The position numbers and the translations under genes were made by a program. The notes below the pieces were generated by a model. The model was not told where the DNA came from. It ran no database searches and was given only the letters and a program-made list of their open reading frames with translations. Positions 1 to 9,242 of a stretch of 64,000 nt of DNA are shown one piece after another. The stretch comes from UBA2357 sp046295975. GTDB taxonomy: Bacteria; Pseudomonadota; Gammaproteobacteria; Burkholderiales; Rhodocyclaceae. The DNA is taken from NCBI GenBank assembly GCA_046295975.1, contig JBKBMG010000013.1:1-64000 (forward strand), written 5' to 3'. Every line of letters begins with the position of its first letter. Position 1 is the first letter of the stretch.

Positions 1-296
1 TTGGGGCCTGAAAGGCCTCGAAATGCAGCGGTAGAAGCGGAAAAATCGATCATCGGAATCGGTGATTACGGCTGACTTGGGTGAGTGAGCTCAAAACATC
101 AATTGATCAGGGGTTCCCTAGGCTGGAATTTCGGTTTCACTCTTGGGAAGTGCTGTTTTATTACCCACCGTCCGGACTGAACCTATAGAAGCCCTTGAAT
201 TTTCCATACATGCCCTTAGACAGGTTCATGGCGAGCGGATTTGATCCGCGCATACGTTGAACGGTGGTGCCCATGACGAGAGCCGTTCGACTTCCG
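1..296. other. Left-edge intergenic sequence, no gene seen
   Basis: I see no credible coding region here. The only structure noted is a short perfect hairpin at 235-249 (GCGGAT, TTG loop, ATCCGC). It lies just past the 3' end of the leftward mlaA-like gene and could help end its transcript, but it has no T-tract. The short plus-strand frames beginning near 257 run into the antisense of mlaA and are not real. Confidence 0.4.
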
Positions 297-1193
297 TCAG
301 CGCTGCTCCTGTTCGATCAGATGCTTGCGCCGCTGAAACCATGCATCGCGCACGAACAAGTAGTCGTCCAAGGCGTCGCGGCGAAGCTGGTCTGTGGGCA
401 ACAGCCGCATTCGCATATCGACGAGTTCCAGCGCTTGAAAACCGATGGCGACAGTACTGTCGTCAATATGACTGACGGGCGACAGGGGCAGGTCCCCGAC
501 AAGGCCGACCGCATCGCGCACCGTGCGCGGGCCCAGCAACGGAAGGACCAGATAGCGTGAGTCGCGCCAGCCCCAGATTGCCAGCGTCTGGCCAAAGTCC
601 TCGCCATCTCGCCGGGGCATGCCGAAGTGGGCGGCCGGGTCGAAGATGCCAGCGATGCCGATCGTCGTGTTGACTGCGAACCGACCCAGCGAGCTTGCCG
701 CATCGCCGGCCCGCCCTTGCAAGGCCTGGTTTACCGCGGTGACCGGCATGCTCAGATTGGCAAAGAAGCGGGAGACGCCCGCCTGCACGCTGTCCGGCGT
801 AACCCTCTTGTAACCGAGCGCCGCAGGCCTCAAGACGAACCTGTCAATGGTGTTGTTGAAGCTGTGCATCCTCCGGTTGAATCCCTCCCAGGGATCGTCG
901 GCGAGTGCCAGGTCGTAGCTCGCGTCTGCGTCGAACCCGACCTGGCTGGCATCACTGGCTTCAGCGACATCGGCTGACTCCGATGCGACCTGGGGAACGC
1001 TTGCCTTCTCCCGGGAACCAGGCATGGCAAGCGTCGGCATCGGTTGGGTATCGGAATCGGCGATGACCACTGCCGCGGGCGCGGCCTGCAGTTCGTTCTC
1101 CGGGTTCGCCGCCGGGTGCTTGATGGCGTTGTTCGCGCACGCGGTAGTGGCGAGCACGATCGCTGCGAGAAAAGGGGTTACCAGGGCTCTCAT
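297..1193 (-). CDS. mlaA: MlaA/VacJ-family phospholipid-transport lipoprotein
   Basis: This is a 298-residue lipoprotein of the MlaA (VacJ) family. MlaA sits in the outer membrane and removes misplaced phospholipids from the outer leaflet in the Mla retrograde pathway. The N-terminus is a lipoprotein signal ending VLATTAC (Cys19). A roughly 80-residue low-complexity linker follows, then the family core beginning DPWEGFNRRMHSFN at about residue 100, with the conserved SRFFANL, RFAVNTTIG and FGQTLAIWG segments. The start has an AGGAG seven bases upstream. It is the last gene of the leftward efflux series, 26 bases after the outer-membrane factor. Mla genes usually sit with mlaBCDEF; here the gene is attached to an RND pump instead. 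Family assignment is firm; a role tied to the pump is inference. Confidence 0.93.
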   Translation of the reverse strand: MRALVTPFLAAIVLATTACANNAIKHPAANPENELQAAPAAVVIADSDTQPMPTLAMPGSREKASVPQVASESADVAEASDASQVGFDADASYDLALADDPWEGFNRRMHSFNNTIDRFVLRPAALGYKRVTPDSVQAGVSRFFANLSMPVTAVNQALQGRAGDAASSLGRFAVNTTIGIAGIFDPAAHFGMPRRDGEDFGQTLAIWGWRDSRYLVLPLLGPRTVRDAVGLVGDLPLSPVSHIDDSTVAIGFQALELVDMRMRLLPTDQLRRDALDDYLFVRDAWFQRRKHLIEQEQR

Positions 1194-1219
1194 TCACATG
1201 CTCCTGTTCAGGCTATCGG

Positions 1220-2686
1220 TCACTCTTCTTTCATCTGCTGTGACACACGCTCGGGAACCCGCGTCGTGACGTTGCTCCACCCGCCCGCGAGCGTCCGGTA
1301 GAGCAGTACCCTGGCTTGTGCATGGCGCATCAGCCCTTGTGCATGCGCCTCCTGGGACTGCAGGTTGACGCGCTCCGCATCCAGCACTTCCAGGAGATCG
1401 ATGGCGCCGCCATCGAGCCGTGCCCGCGCGACTGCCACCGCCCAGGCACTGGCATCCGCTGCGTGCTGCAGGTGGCTCAATTCGCGCTCGCTGCGTGAGA
1501 CGCGAATCAGGGCGTTCTCGGTTTCTTCCAGCGCACCCAGCACGGCACGTTCATAAGCTGCCAGATGGACGGCGGCCGAGGCATCGGCCGCTGCGATGCG
1601 CGCCCGCGTCCGGCCCACATTGAGAAAGGCCCCGTCGATCCCCAGCGCCAGCAACCGTGTCTCGCTGTCGCGCCGGAAGAGCGCACCGGCATCCATGGCC
1701 TGGGTACCGATCAGCCCGCTGAGGGTGAAACGTGGAAACAGATCCGCTGTGGCTATACCGATGCGTGCCGTCGCTGCGGCCAGTCGGCGTTCCGCAGCAG
1801 TCACGTCCGGGCGCCGACGCAACAGATCACCGGGCATGCCAGCATCGATTCCTTGCGCCGGAACGGCAGGTAGTTCGCTGGCCGATTCCAGCTCTTCGAT
1901 CAGCGAGCCCGGTGGCAGACCGGTCAGTACGGCAACGCGATGCACAGCGAATGCGACCTCGGCTTCCAAGGCCGGAAGCCGGGCGTAGATGCTCTCCATC
2001 TGAGCACGACCACGATCCACGTCAAAGCCGCTACCAACGCCCGCCTGATGGCGCACTTCCAGAAGCTGTTGCGTGCGAAGCTGGTTATGGGCGCTCACGC
2101 GCGCAATGCGCAATTGCTCCTGCAGGCCACGCAACTCAAAGTAGGTGCGCGCCAATTCTCCGACCACCACGACCTGCATGGCGGCAAGATCGGCAGCGCT
2201 CGCTTCAGCCTCTGCGCGCTGCGCTTCCATGGCGCGGCGCATGCGGCCGAAGAAATCCAGTTCCCAAATGGCGCCCAGGCCCGCCTGGTAGTTGCTGCCG
2301 TCCGGCGACGCATCGCTGGCCTCAACGTTGGCGGTGAGGGTCGGCAGGCGCTCAAGCCGTGCCTGACCCAGCAGCGCGTCGGCCTGCCGATAGCTGACCA
2401 AGGCTATCCGCAGGTCGTGGTTGTGCAACAGCGCTGCGCCGACCAACCGCTCCAGAATGGGGTCGCCGAACGAACGCCAGAACGCCTCATCCGCAGGCTG
2501 GGGCGCATTGTCCTGTGCGGCCTCCTGGCGCACGAAGCCGGGCACATGCGGGGGCGATGGGCGCACATAGTCAGGGCCAACGGTGCACGCGGCAAGCAAG
2601 GATGACAGGATGCAGGCGATGCACAGCCGGCCCGACTGGACAGGTGCCCCGGCAGGCGCTCCGGTGGCAGGATCATGGCTGCTCAA
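1220..2686 (-). CDS. RND efflux outer-membrane factor lipoprotein (NodT/OprM family)
   Basis: This is the TolC-like outer-membrane channel of a tripartite RND pump, 488 residues. After a short N-terminus there is a lipobox LLAAC (Cys34) followed by TVGPDYVRP, the usual start of mature NodT/OprM proteins. The two repeated outer-membrane-efflux domains follow, with WELDFFGR, LLRRRPDV and TGLPPG motifs. The best start is a TTG at 2684-2686 that overlaps the TGA stop of the pump gene, implying translational coupling. The ATG four codons into the same stretch is in the wrong frame, and extension further upstream would run through the pump gene. The C-terminus ends 26 bases before mlaA. Confidence 0.9.
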   Translation of the reverse strand: MSSHDPATGAPAGAPVQSGRLCIACILSSLLAACTVGPDYVRPSPPHVPGFVRQEAAQDNAPQPADEAFWRSFGDPILERLVGAALLHNHDLRIALVSYRQADALLGQARLERLPTLTANVEASDASPDGSNYQAGLGAIWELDFFGRMRRAMEAQRAEAEASAADLAAMQVVVVGELARTYFELRGLQEQLRIARVSAHNQLRTQQLLEVRHQAGVGSGFDVDRGRAQMESIYARLPALEAEVAFAVHRVAVLTGLPPGSLIEELESASELPAVPAQGIDAGMPGDLLRRRPDVTAAERRLAAATARIGIATADLFPRFTLSGLIGTQAMDAGALFRRDSETRLLALGIDGAFLNVGRTRARIAAADASAAVHLAAYERAVLGALEETENALIRVSRSERELSHLQHAADASAWAVAVARARLDGGAIDLLEVLDAERVNLQSQEAHAQGLMRHAQARVLLYRTLAGGWSNVTTRVPERVSQQMKEE

Positions 2687-5600
2687 CGGCTGTCCCCTTT
2701 TCTTGCCAAGCTCATGGCGGCCACCATCAGGCTGGGCAGGAAGGTGAGCGTGACCACCGTTGAGAATGCGATGCCGAACATCACGATCGCGCCAAGGCCA
2801 CGGTAGAGTTCGGTGCCGGCGCCGGGAATCAGCACCAGCGGCGCGACGCCGAAGATCGTGGTCAGGCTGGACATCAGAATTGCCCGCAGGCGGGCACGTA
2901 CCGCGCCGTCCACTGCCTCGGCAATCGAGGCGGCACCCTCCCCCAGGCGCTTGTAGGCTTCCTGCACGATCAGGATCGGGTTGTTGACCACGGAACCCAG
3001 CAGTACGAGAAAACCGAGCAGCGTGATCATGTCGAACGGCTGGTGGATGCCGAAGGCGGCGCCGACGCCGTTGAGCAGTGCCAGCCCGATGATTCCGCCC
3101 GCCAGGCCCAGCGGGATCGTGGCCATGACGAACAGCGGCTGGCTCCAATGGCTGAAGACCGCCACCAGCATCAGGTAGCACAGCAGCACGGCGATCAGGA
3201 AATTGCCCGAGACGGCTTCACGCGTCGCCTGCAACTGGTCGCTGGCGCCGGTGATGCTCACCGTCACGCCATGCGGAATCTCGCCGGCCTCGCGCATGGT
3301 CTCGATCAGCTCATTTCGCACACGTCCGACACCCGTCTCCAGGGCCACCGAACGTGGCGGCACGATGTTCAGGGTTACCGTGCGTCGGCCATCCACCCGG
3401 CGGATACTGTCGGTATCGGCGGATTCATGCAGATCGGCCAGCGCGGACAGTGGCAGCACCGCGCCGGATGGCGTGGCGACGGGCAGGTCGCGCAAGCGGT
3501 CCACCTGCTGCGCACTGCCCGCGCTGCTGAACAGATAGATGTCCACGCGGCGGTCGTCCAGGATCATCGCGTCGGCGAAGGCGCCATCGCTGAGTGCCGC
3601 CACCGTGTAGCCGAAGCGTTCCGCATCCAGGCCGACTTCGGCCAGGCGTTGCCAGCGCGGGCGCACCTCCATCAACGCCTGGTCGAGACTCAGCGAGCTG
3701 GGCTCGGACCCGATCTGCGCGCCATCGAAGAGCGTGTCCGCACGGGCATAGGCGCGCGCAGCCACCTGGTAGATCTGCGCGAGATCGGCACCGGAGACGT
3801 TCAGGTTGATGCTGCGCGTGCCCCCGTCGTCGCTTGAAATGATGGAACCGCGTGCAGCAAACGCGCGCATGCCTGGCCAGGCCGTGAAGCGTCCCTCCAA
3901 GGCGTCGATCAGGGCCTCCAGATCGGCCGGATCCTTGGGGTCGGTAATGACCGTGATGCCCCCGGCATCAACGTACATCAGGAAGAAGCGCAGCGCCGGC
4001 ATGCTCGTCTCACCACGGTGGAACCGTGCGGGTTCGTCCTCGGTACGCTGCTGCAACTCCGGGATCAGGGTCTGCGCGATGCGATCCATCTCCGCCAGGT
4101 TGTAACCGGGCGGCGCGATCATGCGCGAGAAGATCCTCGCCTCCTCACCCTCCGGCATATACTCCGCCGGCGGTGTGAGCCACACTACGGCCAGTACCGA
4201 AGCACCCAGTGTGCCGACCAGGATTGCCGCGCGACGCATCGGGCTGCCATAGGCCGTACCGATCCAGCGGCCAATCCGGTCAAACGTGCCGCCGCCCGCA
4301 GGCTCGCCGGGTGTCGGCGCCGGCAGCAGTCGTGCCGCCATGGCCGGCAGCACGGTCATCGCAACCGCCATCGACGCCAGGATGGAGGAGGAGATCGCAA
4401 TGGCGATGTCCGAGTAGATCTGCCCGGCCTCCTCATGGATGAACAGCGTGGGCGCGAATACCAGGACGGTGGTCAGCGTGCAAGCCAGCACCGCGGGCCA
4501 GACTCGCCTTACACCCGCCACCGCGGCATCGAAGGGTTTGAGGCCGCGCCGTCGCGCCTGATCGATGCTCTCCAGCACCACGATGGCGTTGTCCAATGTC
4601 ATGCCAATCGCAAAAGCAACACCGGCCAACGAGATCACGTTGAGCGTGCGCCCCGCCAACAGCAGTCCGATGAAGGCGGCGATGGTGCAGATCGGGATGG
4701 CGATCACCCCGACAAAGGTGCTGCGCGCCGAACGCAGAAATGCATACATCACCAGGGTCGCCAGCAGCGTGCCAAGCAGCAGGTTGCTCAAGACGTTGGC
4801 GACGGACGCTTCGACGTAGCGCGCGTCCTCGCTGATCAGCGTCATTTCCAGGCCCAGCGGCGCCAGCACGTCGGCGTTGGCGGCCGCCAGCGCCGACAGT
4901 ACGGCGTATTTGGTCTGAACGACGTTTGATCCCGTCTCCCGGCTCACCGCCAGGACGACCGCCGGCAACCCGTTGTAATAGGCCATGGCGCGAAGTTCAT
5001 GATGCCGGAGCTGGATGTTCGCCACGTCGGACACGCGCACCGGGGCACCGTTGTGCTCAGCGATGATCAGTTCGCCTATGTCGGCCGGATCGCGGAAGCG
5101 GCCGACGGTGCGCACCAGCACGCTGCGCTTGCCACTGTCCAGATCGCCTGCCGAACGATCGACATTGCGCACCTGTAGCGCGTTGCGCACGTCAGCCATG
5201 TCCAGTCCGCGTTCAGCCAGGCGGTGCGGATCGACTTCCACGCGCACCTGCCGTTCCTCCACGCCCTGGACCTCGACCAGGGAAACGCCATCGACGCGCT
5301 CCAGGCGCGGCCGCAGCTCGTCTTCAAGGAAGCTGCGCATCATCGCCAGATCGAGGTTGGCCTCGCCACGCATGCGTGGCCCGACCCTGAAGTACATGAA
5401 GGGCTCTTCCGACGCCGAGAGGGTCGTCAGCGCAGGCGCATCAGCGCCCTCCGGATAGCTGGACACCTGGCTGAGTGCATTGTTGGTGCGGATCAGGGCT
5501 GCGTTGATGTCCGTGCCGAAGGGAAACTCCAGCTCGATGCTGGCCTGCCCGATGCGCGCGGTCGACACCATGCGGCGCAGGCCGGGCAGGGTGCGCAAGT

Positions 5601-5805
5601 ACTGCTCCTGCTCGACCAGCACCTCCTGTTCCACGTCTCGCGGCGAGGCCCCTGGCCAGCGCGTATCCACCCTGATGGTGCGCACTTCCAGGTCCGGAAT
5701 CATCTGCACGGGCACGCGCACTGCGGCGTTGATGCCAAGCACGCACAGGATCAGAACCGCGACGGTGATCAGGGTGCCGTGGCGAAGGATGCGGGCGAAT
5801 ACCAT
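2683..5805 (-). CDS. RND efflux transporter, inner-membrane permease (HAE-1 type)
   Basis: This is the proton-driven inner-membrane pump subunit, 1040 residues and full length for the family. It shows an N-terminal transmembrane helix, the porter-domain signature VPVQMIPDLE, and the TM4 segment GMTLDNAIVVLESI. Only one of the two TM4 aspartates of AcrB is kept (Asp-Asn instead of Asp-Asp). TM10 has GSVVNNPILIVQEA in place of the AcrB lysine region, as in single-Asp HAE-1 relatives. The gene starts 3 bases after the adaptor stop and overlaps the outer-membrane factor, so the three form one translational block. The substrate cannot be read from sequence; the hydrolase, two-component and MlaA partners suggest an amphipathic or membrane-active compound (inference). 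Confidence 0.95.
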   Translation of the reverse strand: MVFARILRHGTLITVAVLILCVLGINAAVRVPVQMIPDLEVRTIRVDTRWPGASPRDVEQEVLVEQEQYLRTLPGLRRMVSTARIGQASIELEFPFGTDINAALIRTNNALSQVSSYPEGADAPALTTLSASEEPFMYFRVGPRMRGEANLDLAMMRSFLEDELRPRLERVDGVSLVEVQGVEERQVRVEVDPHRLAERGLDMADVRNALQVRNVDRSAGDLDSGKRSVLVRTVGRFRDPADIGELIIAEHNGAPVRVSDVANIQLRHHELRAMAYYNGLPAVVLAVSRETGSNVVQTKYAVLSALAAANADVLAPLGLEMTLISEDARYVEASVANVLSNLLLGTLLATLVMYAFLRSARSTFVGVIAIPICTIAAFIGLLLAGRTLNVISLAGVAFAIGMTLDNAIVVLESIDQARRRGLKPFDAAVAGVRRVWPAVLACTLTTVLVFAPTLFIHEEAGQIYSDIAIAISSSILASMAVAMTVLPAMAARLLPAPTPGEPAGGGTFDRIGRWIGTAYGSPMRRAAILVGTLGASVLAVVWLTPPAEYMPEGEEARIFSRMIAPPGYNLAEMDRIAQTLIPELQQRTEDEPARFHRGETSMPALRFFLMYVDAGGITVITDPKDPADLEALIDALEGRFTAWPGMRAFAARGSIISSDDGGTRSINLNVSGADLAQIYQVAARAYARADTLFDGAQIGSEPSSLSLDQALMEVRPRWQRLAEVGLDAERFGYTVAALSDGAFADAMILDDRRVDIYLFSSAGSAQQVDRLRDLPVATPSGAVLPLSALADLHESADTDSIRRVDGRRTVTLNIVPPRSVALETGVGRVRNELIETMREAGEIPHGVTVSITGASDQLQATREAVSGNFLIAVLLCYLMLVAVFSHWSQPLFVMATIPLGLAGGIIGLALLNGVGAAFGIHQPFDMITLLGFLVLLGSVVNNPILIVQEAYKRLGEGAASIAEAVDGAVRARLRAILMSSLTTIFGVAPLVLIPGAGTELYRGLGAIVMFGIAFSTVVTLTFLPSLMVAAMSLARKGDSR

Positions 5806-5808
5806 GGG

Positions 5809-6963
5809 TCAGCGCGCCACCACGTCCACGGGCTGACCGTCGGCCAATGCCTCATTGCCGCGAATCACGATTCGCGCGCCTTCCCTCACGCCTTCGCCCG
5901 CGACCACGGCCCGGCCATCCTGCTCATACACGATCCGCACGGTTCGCCTGCGCGCCACGGACCCGCTGTCGCCGTCTTCGACCACGTACAGGCTTTGACT
6001 GCCATCCGGTTGGCGCAACAAGGCGTCACGGTGGATCGATACCGTGTGGCCTTCCACTTGCGAGATGGAAATCTCGGCACGGGCCGAGGTGCCGGGAAGC
6101 AGGCGACCCTGCGGATCGTCTACCAGCAAGCGCAGCAGGAAGGTTCTGGCACCGGGATCGGCAACCGGCACCCGAGCGCCGATGCTCGCCGGCAGTGGCA
6201 TGCCCCCGAGGACATCGGAGAACACGCGCACCTCGGCATCACCATTTATCTGCCCGAAACGTTCCTGGGGCACACGCAGGTCCAGGCGCACACGGTCGGT
6301 CGCCACCAGCGACAGCACCGGCGTGCCGCGCTGCACCCACTCGCCGGCTTCGGCGAACTTCTCCGCGATCACCCCCGAGAACGGGGCTGGCAGCGTGTGT
6401 CGCGCGACGATTTCCTCCTGCTCTCGTGCGCTTGCACTGACCGACTCCGCTGCCGCGCGCGCGAGTTCCAGGGCGGCCGCACGCGATCCGACTTCCGTTG
6501 CGGAGATGGCCTGGTGTCCGATGAGCTGCTGCGCCTCGGCGACCAGGCGTTCCGCCTCGCGTACGGCCGCCGCCGCGTGTACAGCTTCGGCGCGCGTACG
6601 CAGCAACACATGGCGTGCAACGGCAGGATCCAGTTCGAGCAAGGTCTGTCCTGCCTCGACCCGATCACCAGCATCGACATGCACCCGCTGAACGAGTCCG
6701 TCGGTACGTACCGACAGCCGTGCCTGACGCTCGGCAGTCAAGGTTCCTGAAAGGGAGAGCGGTTCGCCGAACGCAGCGGTTTGCGCCGGCGCGACAGCGA
6801 CGCGCGCGGGCGCAATGACTTCCGGCCTTTCCGCGTCCCGGGGTGGTGCATCGCAAGCGGAAAGAAGCAGGATAGACAATACTGAGACGCAACATCGGGT
6901 AGCCACGGGCCCGCCGAACCAGACTGCGCGAGTGCGTGCAGCGTGCCTGTCGATGCATTGCAT
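5809..6963 (-). CDS. RND efflux periplasmic adaptor lipoprotein (membrane fusion protein)
   Basis: This is the periplasmic adaptor joining the RND pump to its outer-membrane channel. A lipoprotein signal with lipobox LLLSAC (Cys37 from the chosen ATG) is followed by a biotinyl-lipoyl-like half (LSVRTDGLVQRVHVDAGDRV), a coiled-coil hairpin rich in Ala, Glu and Arg, the second lipoyl half (LPAPFSGVIAEKFAEAGEWV) and a beta-barrel. The reading frame is open to an ATG at 7092, but the extra 43 residues would precede the signal peptide, so the ATG at 6963 is preferred; neither has a strong ribosome site. Length from that ATG is 384 residues. The pump gene follows after 3 bases. Confidence 0.9.
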   Translation of the reverse strand: MQCIDRHAARTRAVWFGGPVATRCCVSVLSILLLSACDAPPRDAERPEVIAPARVAVAPAQTAAFGEPLSLSGTLTAERQARLSVRTDGLVQRVHVDAGDRVEAGQTLLELDPAVARHVLLRTRAEAVHAAAAVREAERLVAEAQQLIGHQAISATEVGSRAAALELARAAAESVSASAREQEEIVARHTLPAPFSGVIAEKFAEAGEWVQRGTPVLSLVATDRVRLDLRVPQERFGQINGDAEVRVFSDVLGGMPLPASIGARVPVADPGARTFLLRLLVDDPQGRLLPGTSARAEISISQVEGHTVSIHRDALLRQPDGSQSLYVVEDGDSGSVARRRTVRIVYEQDGRAVVAGEGVREGARIVIRGNEALADGQPVDVVAR

Positions 6964-7212
6964 GCGTTGCCACGGAGGAGATTCGAAGCAACGCTCGAGT
7001 AGTCGGTCAGCTCGGACCGTCGGTGAGTTGTTCTGGTACATGACCAGGAATCTACTGATCCACCCAACAGACTGGCATCTAAACGGAATCAAGACTTCAT
7101 CAACTCAGGTCATGGTAGAAAGCGCCATTGATTTCCCGGGAGGCACTTCACGACCGAGGCAATGTGGCTTCAATCTCATCGAGCAGGACAAGATGGGTGC
7201 CTGCGCGGCTTC

Positions 7213-7902
7213 CTAGCTTTCTGCGAGGTCGAGGATGTAACCACGACCATGAAGCGTTCTGATCATAGGTATCCCGTAGACGTTTTGGAGCTGCTTGCGA
7301 AGTTGCCAAATGTGGGTGCGTAGCGTGTTTGAATCGACGCCTCGATCGGGCCAGAGCTTTGTTCCCAGCGCCGTATAGGAAATGAAGTCCGGGTAGCTTC
7401 GGATCAACGCTTCGAAAATGTGTGCGGCCAATCCGGTGAGCCGGAGCTTGCCTTGTGAAGCAACCTGCACTTCCAACGTGCCGGGGTTGAAGCTGACGCC
7501 ATCCGCGTGAAGCCATGTGTCGCTGTAGGACTTGCGCCGGTTCAAGGCATTGATGCGCAGCGCCAACTCTCTCAAGTCAAATGGCTTGACGAGATAGTCG
7601 TCACCGCCACTTGAGTACCCGGCTTCCTTCTCCTCTATCGCCCCCATTGCCGTCATGAAGATGATTGGCGTGTAGTCGTTCATGTCCTTGCGCAGCCTGC
7701 GCGCAATGTCGAGTCCCGATGCGCCCGAGAGCATGATGTCCAGAACAATGACGTCGTAGCTCTGGCTATCAAGAAGATGCAGTGCAGTCAAAACACCAGA
7801 GGCGTACTCCAGTTCATATTCGCTCTCCCCCAAGAACTCGAATATGTTCTCCGCCAGATCAGCGTTATCTTCAACGAGCAGAACTCGGGTCTTGTTCTTC
7901 AT
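7213..7902 (-). CDS. OmpR/PhoB-family response regulator
   Basis: This is a two-component response regulator of 229 residues. The receiver domain has the acidic pair Glu11-Asp12, phospho-acceptor Asp55 in VIVLDIML, the conserved Thr in IFMTAM and the Lys in YLVKPFD. The C-terminal winged-helix DNA-binding domain follows (RLTGLAAHIFEALI ... HIWQLRKQL ... HGRGYIL). An in-frame ATG five codons earlier (7917) is possible. It lies 56 bases downstream of its sensor kinase and about 250 bases upstream of the adaptor gene. It therefore probably controls the pump operon, and the long gap leaves room for a second promoter. Confidence 0.9.
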   Translation of the reverse strand: MKNKTRVLLVEDNADLAENIFEFLGESEYELEYASGVLTALHLLDSQSYDVIVLDIMLSGASGLDIARRLRKDMNDYTPIIFMTAMGAIEEKEAGYSSGGDDYLVKPFDLRELALRINALNRRKSYSDTWLHADGVSFNPGTLEVQVASQGKLRLTGLAAHIFEALIRSYPDFISYTALGTKLWPDRGVDSNTLRTHIWQLRKQLQNVYGIPMIRTLHGRGYILDLAES

Positions 7903-7958
7903 GGCATCGCGGTACATACGAGATAATCACGCCCCACCTCTGTTCAGGCTTGGTCGCA

Positions 7959-9242
7959 TTACTGATTGCGAAAAGATTCGATCGAAGAAACCCCGAAAGT
8001 CACTCGCAGCACTGTGCCGCCGGGACCACTGTCAATCACTTTCAATTGCCACTGCAGGCGCTCGCATATCAAGGTGGCAATGAACAGCCCCAACCCTGTG
8101 GCGCTCGTAGTCGGTACGGGTGGGCACGAAGTCAGTACGGAACGATAGCGCTCCGGCAATCCCGGCCCTTTGTCCCTGAACTCGATCCAGGTTGCCTCCA
8201 AGGCCACATCCACCGTTCCGCTCGTGTGCTGGAGGGCGTTCTGTATCAGATTGCGAAAGAGCAGCCTCACCAGCACAGGATCGGCAAACAGGATGGGATC
8301 AGCGCCGTCATGCAAGCGGATCCGCTCACGTGCATCCTGATGGATCTGAGCAACATCCATCATTTCCTCATGCACCAGGGATAGCGGGGCAACACGATCG
8401 CTCACCAGATCGCCGTGGCGCATCAGACTCAGAATCGCCTGAACACTCGCGCTCATCCCGCTCACTGCGCGTCGGATACGCTGCATCGCCCTGGTATCGG
8501 CCGCTGGCGTCTGCCCGCGTGACTCTATGCCATCCAGAGCACCCGCGATGATCGAGACCGGCGTGCGTAGTTCGTGACTCGCCATTCCAAGAAGCATCTT
8601 TTCTCGTTTGACGTAGGTTTCGATCTCGTCGAGAAAGCGGTTGAGCGAACGAACCACCACCAGCAACTCTTGATCCACACCTTTCTCGGAAAGGCGGGGC
8701 ATGGTCGGTGCTGGCTCAATGGACCTGATCTGGCTCATCAAACCGACGAGAGGCGTCACAAGATGTCTGCTCGTGATGCGCGCCAACGGCACAGCCAGCG
8801 CCAACAGCATCAGACCGATCACCACCAGGACTTTCTTGTAAGCAACGTCCTGCCTTTCGTACATGCTGATGTCCTTGGCCAGGTAGAGGCGCCCACCGTT
8901 GACAGGCACGTTGCTCAACATGAATTTCTTCTCGCCCACCTCGGCTTCTCCGCTGAAAGGGAATTCGCGGGAGCGAAAAATGTCCGGAAGTTCAGCCTCT
9001 GACTGCATGGCGCCTGGCACGTACATGCCATGCACGGTCGCCGTTCGCCATACGTAGGGCTCAGCCGGGTTGATGTGGCTCATGATGAAACCGCGCTCCT
9101 CCTGCATCTGGCTGGTAAGCAGCCTCTTCTCGAACAGGATGTTCACGATGGATATGCCCGCTATGGTTACCACCAGTGTGAGCAACACCGATCCAATGAC
9201 ATATCGGATGACGCGCCGCTCTATGGAACTGGTTGCAGCCAT
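7959..9242 (-). CDS. Membrane sensor histidine kinase
   Basis: This is a 427-residue two-component sensor. A transmembrane helix at about 14-36 and another at 137-156 bracket a roughly 100-residue periplasmic sensor region. A HAMP-like linker is followed by the HisKA box GMASHELRTPVSII (His223), an N-box FRNLIQNALQHT, the G1 motif DKGPGLPE and the G2 motif ATGLGLFIATLICERL. Its start lies inside the 3' end of the upstream hydrolase gene (22-base overlap), and its cognate response regulator follows. The sensed signal is not readable. The overlap with a hydrolase suggests that enzyme and sensor are made together. Confidence 0.9.
   Translation of the reverse strand: MAATSSIERRVIRYVIGSVLLTLVVTIAGISIVNILFEKRLLTSQMQEERGFIMSHINPAEPYVWRTATVHGMYVPGAMQSEAELPDIFRSREFPFSGEAEVGEKKFMLSNVPVNGGRLYLAKDISMYERQDVAYKKVLVVIGLMLLALAVPLARITSRHLVTPLVGLMSQIRSIEPAPTMPRLSEKGVDQELLVVVRSLNRFLDEIETYVKREKMLLGMASHELRTPVSIIAGALDGIESRGQTPAADTRAMQRIRRAVSGMSASVQAILSLMRHGDLVSDRVAPLSLVHEEMMDVAQIHQDARERIRLHDGADPILFADPVLVRLLFRNLIQNALQHTSGTVDVALEATWIEFRDKGPGLPERYRSVLTSCPPVPTTSATGLGLFIATLICERLQWQLKVIDSGPGGTVLRVTFGVSSIESFRNQ

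Noticed and set aside
2687..3181. N-terminal extension of the outer-membrane factor
   Set aside because: The open frame runs back through the pump gene in another frame; the lipobox and the stop/start overlap fix the start at 2686.
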